In this document: one piece after another, positions 57,088 through 64,000 of the stretch
How positions within the stretch are numbered: position 1 is the first letter of the stretch
How the letters are laid out: each line of letters starts with the position of its first letter
Source: Roseiflexus sp. RS-1
GTDB taxonomy: Bacteria > Chloroflexota > Chloroflexia > Chloroflexales > Roseiflexaceae
Direction: 5' to 3'
Length of the DNA: 64,000 nt
NCBI RefSeq assembly: GCF_000016665.1
Contig: NC_009523.1
Span: forward strand, 4,029,501 to 4,093,500
Program-made: the position numbers and the translations under genes
Notes under the pieces: model-generated
What the model was told of the DNA's origin: nothing
What the model saw: only the letters and a program-made list of their open reading frames with translations
The model's database searches: none

Positions 57088-60000
57088 CTACCGAATGACG
57101 AGCGGCAAATAGACCCTGCGGATGCTGCTCACCACCCGCACCCGATCCTGCGCAAACGCCCCGCCGATCACATTGCCGTTCAGGTCGCGCAGGTCGATGA
57201 AGACATTCTCGACATTGCCGTTGGCAAGTTGCGGATTGACCGTCACCTCGACCCGGATGATTGCGGTTGCGCCCTGAGCCAGTGTGAAGCGCCCCTCGCT
57301 GTTGATCGTCACCCCGCTTGTCAGTGACGTGAAGCGCACCACGCTGCCCAGTGCAGGCGTGCCGTTGATCTGGAAGGTGTCGGCGCCGTTGCCAAGGTTC
57401 GTAATCTCGTGGAGGAACACCACCGTTTCGCCTGGCTTGCCTTCTTTCTCATCGCTTGCCGGGGTTATCTGCGCGCGCGACACCTGACCGACGATCGTCC
57501 GTGCTTTCGCCGTTCTGGCCTGCGATGGGTCGATCGGCAGCGTCGGCGTGATCGCCACCGTCACATCGGCATAGGTTCCCGAAACCGGATTGGCGCTTTC
57601 CGGCGGCACGGTAACCGTCAACTGGAACGAGCGCGTCTCGCCCGGCGGGATCGTCAGGCTCGTCGTCGAAAGCGACCGCTGCCAGTTGACGCTAAAGACC
57701 AGGTCATCGAAGGTCGCAGTGATGCTGGTTGTGGCTGAGATATTGCCGGTGTTGCGCACCTGGAACACATACGGAACCGCCACGCCCGGATTGCCACGCC
57801 CTTCGACGAGCGCCGGCGTCAACTCAAGGTAGATGCGGGCATTGACAGTAGTTGTATTCACCAGCGACGCAGTCGCCGTGTAGGTATTGTCGCCGCTGAC
57901 CGTTGTCCCATCCACGCGCACCGTCATCAGATCGACGCCCGGCGCCGCCTGCGGACCGCCGCCGGTCGGCACACGCACCGAAACGGTGATCGCGCGCGAC
58001 GCGCCCGGCGCCAGCGAGAATGATCCAGGCGGTTGGATGGCAATCGGCGGCGACAACCCTTCCCAGCCGCGCGAGGTCGTGACGGCGATGCGCACATCAC
58101 TCAGTTCGATATTGCCATCATTCACTACCGTGTGGGTGTAGGTGATCACCTGCCCCGGATCCGCCGTTATCGCCTGGGGCGCACTGATGCTCAACGACGG
58201 GCGCGGCTCAAAGATGGCGAAGCGCGACGTGTTGCTGACCGGGTCGGTCGCCGTGAGCGTCAGTTGACGCGGGATGCTGCCGACCGTGACGGTGAACGCG
58301 CCGGTGGCATCAACCACCGTTTCGCCGGCAAACTCCTGACCCTGCCCATCGAGCATCGTCTGGTCAGGGCGGAATATCTGAATCAGACAGCGCACACCGC
58401 CGATCGACGGGCACCCGCCGGGAGCGCCCGTGGTATCCACCTGCCCTGTCAGCACACCGGCTGCGTTCATCCGCAACGACGACTGGAGCGGCGGATCGAT
58501 GTCGTTGTTCGGATTACCGGCGACGCCGCCGGTGGGGGTTTCGGGATTGAGCACGATCCCGCGTCCGAGCAGCGTTTCGTCTACCGGGAACGGACCGTCG
58601 GGCGGGATGCCGTTGCCGCTGATGCTGTTATTCAGGATTTGCGTCTGCTGCGGATAGGGCGGCGTAAACGGACCGCCAACCGGCGCGCCGACCAGCACGC
58701 CAAGTGCGTTGTTGACGATGAAATTCCCCAGCACCCGCGTTTGCGTCGCCGCACCCTGCACATGCACCCCTGCGCCGAGATTTGCAGTGATCGAGTTCCC
58801 CTCGACCCGTGTGCGCTGCGCGTTGTTGACGGCAACCCCGACGCCGGAACCGAAGCCGCCCCAACCGGTTGCGCCGCTCTGGTAGATGCTGTTGCCGCGA
58901 ACGACCACATCGATGGTCGCCGCATCGCGCACCTCGATGCCGAGGGTGTTCGAGATGACTTCATTCCCTTCGATGATCACGCTATCGCTGCCACCGGACA
59001 CCTGGAATCCGGGACCGTTGTTGTAGCGCACCAGATTGCCGCTGATCGTCATACGATTCGCACCGGGGAGCAGGAACCCGCCGCCATTGCGCGTTCCATC
59101 GACAATATTGCCGGTGACGGTCACCACCTCTGTACCGCCGCTAATCTGAACGCCGAAGGCTGGCGAACTGAAGGCGTTGCGGTCGAGGGTATTGCCGGAC
59201 ACGATCACATCGCGCACCGGCGCCATTCCCGGCGTCAGGGTCAGCGCCATGCCGGACGCGCCGTTGCCGACGATCTCATTGCCCGAAATGGTCATGACGT
59301 CGGTTGTGCCATTGATCAGGAACCCGTTGAGCGTATTGCTGATCGCCTGTGTCGCCACAATCTGCGTATTCGTCAGAACGCCGGTGAACCACAGACCATT
59401 CTGTCCATTCTGCTGCACCGTCAGATTGGTCAGCGTTGTGGTGATGCCGCCCGCGTAGCGGATGCCATTTTCGCGGTTGGCGTTGAACTGACTGTTTTCG
59501 ACCAGCACCGACAGCGCACCTGCAACATTGAGACCATCATCGTTCAACTGCGCGGTCACCGAACGGAGCGTCACGTCCGCGACATTCGTCAGGCGCACCC
59601 CATCGTCGCCGTTGTTGCTCACGACCACATTCTCCAGCGCGACCAGTTCACCGGTATCAATCCGCACGCCATTCCAGCCGTTATTGGCGATCAGCGTCGC
59701 TGTATTGACGCCAGTGACGCGCAGGTTGACAGCGGACGCGGCATAGACGCCATCGTAGCCGTTGGAGATGATCGGGTTATCGCTCAGCGTCGTCGTCAGC
59801 ACATTGGTGCCGGTAATCGCCACGCCATAGTTGAAGTTGAACGCGATCCGATTCGGCGCCTCCGGCGTCCCGATTACCGTATCGGACACATGATCGCCGA
59901 TCACGATGCCGGAGCGGTTGCCGTAACCGGGCAGAATGAGCGAACCGATAACGCGGGTGCCGATATAGTTGCCGATGATGGTGTTGTTGGAGGTGGTCCG

Positions 60001-61407
60001 CAGTGGATTGAGACCGCGAATAATAATGCCGTCGCCGGTATTCCCGGAGATCACATTGCGCTCATTGAGCGTTGTTCCACCGACCGTCACATTTCGCGCG
60101 CCACGCTCGATCACCACACCGCCGCCGGTATTGTTCGGCGCGCTGACCGGATTTCCCAGGTCGTTCAAGCCGATATAGTTGTTAACAATTGTGGTATTGG
60201 TCGTCCTATGGCCACGCAAGACAATGCCCGGACCGGTGTTGCCGGCAATGAAGTTGCGTAACCTGTTAGTGCTCAAATCGGGTGATGGGAGACCGATCTG
60301 TGTGTTCGTGGCAGGAAATTCTTCAGAATGCACCTCAATGCCGCCAGCGGCATTCGGAATGCTGACGATCAACTGAGACGCAGCATTCGACCCAAGACCG
60401 ATATAATTCCCGGCAATCTGAGTATTTGTGCCGCCGTTAATCACAATCCCGAAATTGTTGTTCCCGGCGATCACATTGCCATACGCCGGATCCGGTTGAT
60501 CGGGGGTTGCACCGATCACCGTGCCATCCGCGTAGCGAACAATAATACCGGCGCCGAGATTGCGCAATGCAAACGTTTCGGCGCTGAGCAGGCGCCCGAC
60601 CCCGATAAAGTTGCCCTGGATCTTCGTGCGCGCACCCTGCACCACGATCCCGTCCAGATCGTTGCCGCTGATGAAGTTCGCTTTGGAAAGATCGGTGCGC
60701 AACCCGCCGATCACCGTATCGGTCGCACTCTGCTCGACCCAGATGCCAGCAAAGCCGTTGCCGCTCAGGGTCAGCGTCGGCGATACCGGATCGATGCCGA
60801 CATAGTTGCCTTCGATACGATGATTGCTGCCGCTGACCACATCGATACCAACCCCCTGACCGAAACTCGGTGTCGAACTGCTGGACTTGAAGTTCACAAC
60901 CGCAATTTCGCGCACGACATTGTTGTTGCCGGTCAACCGGATGCCGCTGCGATTGATCAGTTCTGATCCATCGATAATGATTTCAGGACCGATCAGATTT
61001 GCCTGGGCGGGCCAGTTGATCTCCTGGGATTTTCCGTCAATGGTGATATTTCCTGCAAGCGCTGGCAGCGGCTCATTATCGTTTCTAATCCGAATACGGA
61101 TCGCACGGTACAGACCGTTCGTTTCAAAAGCAGGAACCTGCGGCGGAATGTTGAACTTGATGACACCCCCGCCAGCGGCATTCGCCGCATTGATCGCCTG
61201 ACGCAACGAACAGGTGGGAGAGGGATTGGCAGGGTCGCCGCTTGTTGAAACCGGACATGTCGAGCCGTCTGCATCCTCCGCCGTCGTCACCACAAACACC
61301 CCTGATGCCAGCGCGACCGGCGTTGACGCGGCAGGACCGACAGGCAACAGCGCTCCGACGATGATCACAAGCGTGAGCAGCGTGAGGGCGGAAGAGAAAC
61401 GTGACAT
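57088..61407 (-). CDS. Giant secreted beta-helix protein with C-terminal VYLPLVIR
   Basis: About 1,439 residues from the ATG at 61407 (AGGAG 10 bp upstream). Signal peptide (LTLVIIVGALLPVGPAASTPVALA), CSLREA-like opening (VFVVTTAEDADGST, CSLRQAINAANAAGG), then a long NosD-like parallel beta-helix with GNYIG/NxIxGN repeats to about residue 1,000. Three to four DUF11/NEW3-type beta-sandwich modules follow and the protein ends RRVYLPLVIR. It is paralogous to the next gene but shorter. First gene of the unit 61407-51166. A role in surface adhesion or mat matrix is conceivable; nothing proves it. Confidence 0.85.
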   Translation of the reverse strand: MSRFSSALTLLTLVIIVGALLPVGPAASTPVALASGVFVVTTAEDADGSTCPVSTSGDPANPSPTCSLRQAINAANAAGGGVIKFNIPPQVPAFETNGLYRAIRIRIRNDNEPLPALAGNITIDGKSQEINWPAQANLIGPEIIIDGSELINRSGIRLTGNNNVVREIAVVNFKSSSSTPSFGQGVGIDVVSGSNHRIEGNYVGIDPVSPTLTLSGNGFAGIWVEQSATDTVIGGLRTDLSKANFISGNDLDGIVVQGARTKIQGNFIGVGRLLSAETFALRNLGAGIIVRYADGTVIGATPDQPDPAYGNVIAGNNNFGIVINGGTNTQIAGNYIGLGSNAASQLIVSIPNAAGGIEVHSEEFPATNTQIGLPSPDLSTNRLRNFIAGNTGPGIVLRGHRTTNTTIVNNYIGLNDLGNPVSAPNNTGGGVVIERGARNVTVGGTTLNERNVISGNTGDGIIIRGLNPLRTTSNNTIIGNYIGTRVIGSLILPGYGNRSGIVIGDHVSDTVIGTPEAPNRIAFNFNYGVAITGTNVLTTTLSDNPIISNGYDGVYAASAVNLRVTGVNTATLIANNGWNGVRIDTGELVALENVVVSNNGDDGVRLTNVADVTLRSVTAQLNDDGLNVAGALSVLVENSQFNANRENGIRYAGGITTTLTNLTVQQNGQNGLWFTGVLTNTQIVATQAISNTLNGFLINGTTDVMTISGNEIVGNGASGMALTLTPGMAPVRDVIVSGNTLDRNAFSSPAFGVQISGGTEVVTVTGNIVDGTRNGGGFLLPGANRMTISGNLVRYNNGPGFQVSGGSDSVIIEGNEVISNTLGIEVRDAATIDVVVRGNSIYQSGATGWGGFGSGVGVAVNNAQRTRVEGNSITANLGAGVHVQGAATQTRVLGNFIVNNALGVLVGAPVGGPFTPPYPQQTQILNNSISGNGIPPDGPFPVDETLLGRGIVLNPETPTGGVAGNPNNDIDPPLQSSLRMNAAGVLTGQVDTTGAPGGCPSIGGVRCLIQIFRPDQTMLDGQGQEFAGETVVDATGAFTVTVGSIPRQLTLTATDPVSNTSRFAIFEPRPSLSISAPQAITADPGQVITYTHTVVNDGNIELSDVRIAVTTSRGWEGLSPPIAIQPPGSFSLAPGASRAITVSVRVPTGGGPQAAPGVDLMTVRVDGTTVSGDNTYTATASLVNTTTVNARIYLELTPALVEGRGNPGVAVPYVFQVRNTGNISATTSITATFDDLVFSVNWQRSLSTTSLTIPPGETRSFQLTVTVPPESANPVSGTYADVTVAITPTLPIDPSQARTAKARTIVGQVSRAQITPASDEKEGKPGETVVFLHEITNLGNGADTFQINGTPALGSVVRFTSLTSGVTINSEGRFTLAQGATAIIRVEVTVNPQLANGNVENVFIDLRDLNGNVIGGAFAQDRVRVVSSIRRVYLPLVIR

Positions 61408-61497
61408 GGATCGCTCCTGATGAGGCAACAGACCGCCATAGACTGATGCTGGCGTGTCAATGATACTATATCACGTCGGGCAAGAGGAAGTTGATAG

Positions 61498-61515
61498 GAT
61501 GTTAGTACCAACATC
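61498..61515. promoter_or_regulatory. 18-bp near-palindrome between the beta-helix gene and dnaK
   Basis: GATGTTAGTACCAACATC: outer GATGTT/AACATC are perfectly symmetric around a GTAC centre (only the flanking A/C differ). It lies in the 256-bp divergent gap, which also contains three CTAACA motifs (about 61536, 61546 and 61590). It could be an operator for either gene. No CIRCE element (TTAGCACTC-N9-GAGTGCTAA) is present. Confidence 0.4.
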
Positions 61516-61663
61516 TGCGGCAAATCTAACACACTTCTAACACTGCACATATAGCGGATTAGCAAGAAACGGGTAAACTAACAGCAGTGACAGGCGCAGC
61601 GGGCGTTCCCGCAGTGCATGCTCCTTCAGTTCACAATTTTGCAGGGAAGAAGGTGAGACGACT

Positions 61664-63538
61664 ATGCCAAAGATTGTCGGCATTGACCTGGGAACAACCA
61701 ACTCGGTCGTCGCGGTGATGGAAGGCGGCGACCCGGTCGTTATTCCGAACGCGGAAGGCAACCGCACCACGCCGTCGGTTGTTGCGTTCACGAAGAACGG
61801 TGAGCGCCTGGTCGGGCAGACGGCGAAGCGCCAGGCGACGATCAACCCGGACAATACGTTTTATTCGATCAAGCGCTTCATCGGGCGCAATTTTGATGAG
61901 ACGACCGTTGAGCGCGAGATGGTGCCCTTCAAGGTGGTGAAGGGTCCACGCAACGATGTGCGCGTCTTCTCGCCGGTGACTGGCAAAGAATATGCGCCGC
62001 AGGAGATTTCGGCGATGGTGTTGCAGAAACTCAAAACCGACGCCGAAGCGTACCTTGGCGAGCCGGTGACCAAAGCGGTGATTACCGTTCCGGCATACTT
62101 CAACGACAGTCAGCGTCAGGCGACCAAGGACGCCGGCAAGATCGCCGGGCTTGAGGTGCTGCGCATCATCAATGAGCCGACTGCGGCTGCGCTGGCGTAT
62201 GGTCTCGATAAGAAGAAGGACGAGACGATTCTGGTGTTCGACCTGGGCGGCGGGACGTTCGACGTGTCGGTGCTCGAAGTCGGCGATGGCGTGGTCGAGG
62301 TGAAAGCCACCAACGGCGATACGCACCTCGGCGGCGATGACTATGACCAGCGGATCGTCAACTGGCTGATCGACGAGTTCCGCAAGGATCAGGGCATCGA
62401 TCTGAGCAAGGACCGCCAGGCGTTGCAGCGCCTGAAAGAAGCAGCGGAGAAGGCGAAGATCGAACTCTCCAGCATGTCGGAGACCGAGATCAACCTGCCG
62501 TTCATCACCGCCGACGCCAGCGGTCCGAAGCATTTGCAAATGCGCCTCAGCCGTGCGAAGTTCGAGCAGTTGACCGCCGACCTGACTGAACGCCTGAAGG
62601 GTCCGTTCTTCCAGGCGTTGAAGGACGCTGGTCTGAAGCCAGGCGATCTTGACGAGGTCGTGCTGGTTGGCGGCTCGACGCGCATGCCGGTGGTCATCGA
62701 CCTGGTGCGCAAACTGACGGGCAAAGAGCCGAACCGCAGCGTTAACCCAGACGAGGTCGTGGCGATTGGCGCGGCGATCCAGGCAGGCGTGCTCGGCGGC
62801 GATGTGAAGGATGTGGTGTTGCTCGACGTCACGCCGCTCTCACTCGGTGTCGAGACGCTTGGCGGTGTGATGACCAAACTGATCGAGCGCAACACGACCA
62901 TTCCGACCCGCAAGAGCGAAATCTTCTCGACGGCTGCCGACGGGCAGACGGCGGTGGACATCCACGTGTTGCAGGGCGAGCGCGAACTGGCAGCCGACAA
63001 TATGACGCTGGGTCGCTTCCGGCTCGAAGGTATTCCGCCGGCGCCGCGCGGCGTGCCGCAGATCGAAGTGACGTTCGATATCGACGCCAACGGCATCCTG
63101 AACGTGTCCGCCCGCGATAAGGCAACCGGGAAGGAGCAGCGGATCACGATCACCGCCAGCACCAACCTGTCGAAGGAAGAGATCGAGCGGATGATCCGCG
63201 ACGCCGAACTGCATGCAGCCGAGGACAAGCGGCGACGCGAACTGATCGAACTGAAGAACCAGTCGGACAGCCTGGCGTACCAGAGCGAGAAGTCGCTGAA
63301 CGAACTCGGCGACAAGGTTGATCCGGCGCTCAAGAGCCGCGTCGAGGGTCTGATCAAAGACCTGCGCGAGGCGATCAGCCAGGAGAACGAGAGCCGTATG
63401 CGCTCGATTTCGTCGGAGTTGCAACAGGCGATGTACCAGGTGTCGCAGAGCGCCTACACCAGCGCAGGCGGCGACGGCGCCGGCGCGAAGAAGGGCAAAG
63501 ACGAAGGCGTCGTCGAGGGAGAGTACACCGTCGAGTAG
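61664..63538 (+). CDS. dnaK: Hsp70 chaperone DnaK
   Basis: 624 residues, normal length. Nucleotide-binding domain: [66 protein letters not shown]. Interdomain linker [16 protein letters not shown]; substrate-binding domain [15 protein letters not shown]; charged lid ending [16 protein letters not shown]. An ATP-driven chaperone in the cytoplasm. GAGACGA-type sequence and GGTGAG precede the ATG. No grpE or dnaJ follows within the window; the next 460 bp are repeats. Confidence 0.98.
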   Translation: MPKIVGIDLGTTNSVVAVMEGGDPVVIPNAEGNRTTPSVVAFTKNGERLVGQTAKRQATINPDNTFYSIKRFIGRNFDETTVEREMVPFKVVKGPRNDVRVFSPVTGKEYAPQEISAMVLQKLKTDAEAYLGEPVTKAVITVPAYFNDSQRQATKDAGKIAGLEVLRIINEPTAAALAYGLDKKKDETILVFDLGGGTFDVSVLEVGDGVVEVKATNGDTHLGGDDYDQRIVNWLIDEFRKDQGIDLSKDRQALQRLKEAAEKAKIELSSMSETEINLPFITADASGPKHLQMRLSRAKFEQLTADLTERLKGPFFQALKDAGLKPGDLDEVVLVGGSTRMPVVIDLVRKLTGKEPNRSVNPDEVVAIGAAIQAGVLGGDVKDVVLLDVTPLSLGVETLGGVMTKLIERNTTIPTRKSEIFSTAADGQTAVDIHVLQGERELAADNMTLGRFRLEGIPPAPRGVPQIEVTFDIDANGILNVSARDKATGKEQRITITASTNLSKEEIERMIRDAELHAAEDKRRRELIELKNQSDSLAYQSEKSLNELGDKVDPALKSRVEGLIKDLREAISQENESRMRSISSELQQAMYQVSQSAYTSAGGDGAGAKKGKDEGVVEGEYTVE

Positions 63539-63540
63539 TA

Positions 63541-63563
63541 GGGACGCAGCGGTGCTGCGTCCC
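63541..63563 (+). terminator. Hairpin directly after dnaK
   Basis: GGGACGCAGC, loop GGT, GCTGCGTCCC: a perfect 10-bp stem starting 2 bp after the stop codon. No U-tract. Confidence 0.5.
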
Positions 63564-63578
63564 CGCAGCGCTGCTGGA

Positions 63579-63680
63579 AATAGAACACGGATCGGCACGG
63601 GTTTGAAATAGAACACGGATCGGCACGGATCTTTTGATTGACATCCGCGGTCATCCGTCTCACCCGTGCTGATCCGTGGT
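63579..63680. repeat. CACGGATC repeat with partial inverted copy
   Basis: The phrase AATAGAACACGGATCGGCACGG occurs twice (about 63579 and 63606), and the inverted form CCCGTGCTGATCCGTGGTTA follows near 63661. Transcribed, the two halves could pair. Similar CACGGAT-type repeats occur in many bacterial genomes, as I recall. Confidence 0.7.
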
Positions 63681-63774
63681 TAATTTTATAGCGGTTCTCA
63701 CAGGGGTTGAACCAGGTGGACGAGGTTGAACACTCCCGGAATCGCGACGACCGAAATGATGAAGATTGAGAAAT

Positions 63775-63854
63775 AAATCCGCTATCCCGCGCTAGCCGTG
63801 GGGCTGATGGAGATTGAAAATTAAATCCGCTATACTGCGCTAGCCGTGGGGCTG
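63775..63854. repeat. 48-bp-period repeat, two imperfect copies
   Basis: AAATCCGCTATCCCGCGCTAGCCGTGGGGCTGA-type blocks begin at 63775 and 63823 (48 bp apart), differing at a few bases (TATCCCGC versus TATACTGC). Confidence 0.75.
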
Positions 63855-64000
63855 AAGCCCTCGGCTAACCAGGGCAAAGCCCGCCTGCGCGGGCTATGGC
63901 GGATTATTTCTTCAAAGACCATAAGCCCTCGGCTATCCAGGGCAAAGCCCGCCTGCGCGGGCTATGGCGGATTATTTCTTCAAAGACCATAAGCCCTCGG
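63855..64000. repeat. 68-bp tandem repeat running off the right edge
   Basis: AAGCCCTCGGCT begins at 63855, 63923 and 63991, giving a 68-bp period with two nearly identical full copies (one AACC/ATCC difference) and the start of a third. Each unit contains the perfect hairpin AGCCCGC-CTGC-GCGGGCT and the tail GGCGGATTATTTCTTCAAAG. No open frame of interest. The array continues beyond the window. Confidence 0.9.

Noticed and set aside
58033-60261. 742-codon plus-strand open frame opposite the beta-helix gene
   Set aside because: It is a complement of the high-GC, repeat-rich beta-helix gene; composition is Arg/His/Asp-rich as expected of a shadow frame, without a plausible domain.
61429-61663. 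CIRCE/HrcA operator before dnaK
   Set aside because: No TTAGCACTC-N9-GAGTGCTAA or close variant found.
63541-64000. Insertion-sequence end at the right edge
   Set aside because: Repeats are tandem and hairpin-bearing, with no transposase frame or terminal inverted repeat in view.

Overview
This window is chromosomal DNA from a filamentous anoxygenic phototroph of the Chloroflexota, most likely Roseiflexus. The main evidence is the left end. It carries the C-terminal part of the bifunctional malonyl-CoA reductase (mcr), the ~1,900-residue trifunctional propionyl-CoA synthase (pcs) and a biotin carboxylase, which together are the core of the 3-hydroxypropionate CO2-fixation bi-cycle. High GC, dense packing and two secreted beta-helix proteins ending in V-Y-L-P-L-V-x-R agree with this. 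Species cannot be settled from sequence reading alone.

Layout. 1-11.3 kb: carbon-fixation cluster mcr-pcs-[heptamer array]-accC-aldehyde dehydrogenase-acuI-like acryloyl-CoA reductase. 11.4-19 kb: a large membrane protein, a lipoprotein S41 protease, and a NEW3-protein/ABC ATPase/ABC permease operon on the minus strand. 19-23 kb: an orphan nucleotidyltransferase, then an ABC ATPase fused to a cyclic-nucleotide-binding domain, followed by an HlyD-type lipoprotein adaptor. 23-28.6 kb: four tRNA genes (Ser-GGA, Trp, Ser-TGA, Ser-GCT), Rieske protein, LarA-like protein, deoC, two uncharacterised proteins, Nudix hydrolase and pyrophosphatase. 28.7-37 kb: AIM24-like protein, rho, alaS, a baseplate-J-like membrane protein and ruvX. 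37-47 kb, all minus strand: small kinase, DUF2520-type dehydrogenase, P1-family peptidase, DsbA-like lipoprotein, zinc-ribbon membrane protein, c-di-AMP receptor-like protein, tmk, R3H-ATPase, GNAT-like protein, pdxT, pdxS, Mn-type superoxide dismutase and a SufR-like regulator. 48-51.2 kb, plus strand: SDR, aminotransferase, small membrane protein and GT2. 51.2-61.4 kb, minus strand: two giant secreted beta-helix proteins and aroQ in one tightly packed unit. 61.6-64 kb: dnaK and a repeat-rich tail.

The most unusual feature is a family of strict 7-bp-period tandem arrays, at 7020-7215, 29834-29951, 37611-37796, 37797-38093 and 38940-39016. In the four cases where a gene ends at an array, the array starts at or within a few bases of the stop codon. 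Read in the sense of that gene, its heptamers carry TGA (GTGAGGC, GAACTGA, GGTTGAA). Because 7 and 3 share no factor, such an array stops all three frames within about 21 bp. Two genes (P1 peptidase and DUF2520 protein) take their stop codon from the first repeat unit, and one apparently takes its TTG start from an array. They resemble the short tandemly repeated repetitive (STRR) heptamers known from cyanobacteria, but the link to gene ends seems worth testing.

Limits: no searches were run. Function calls rest on recognised motifs and remembered family sequences. Promoter, terminator and start-site calls are by eye.
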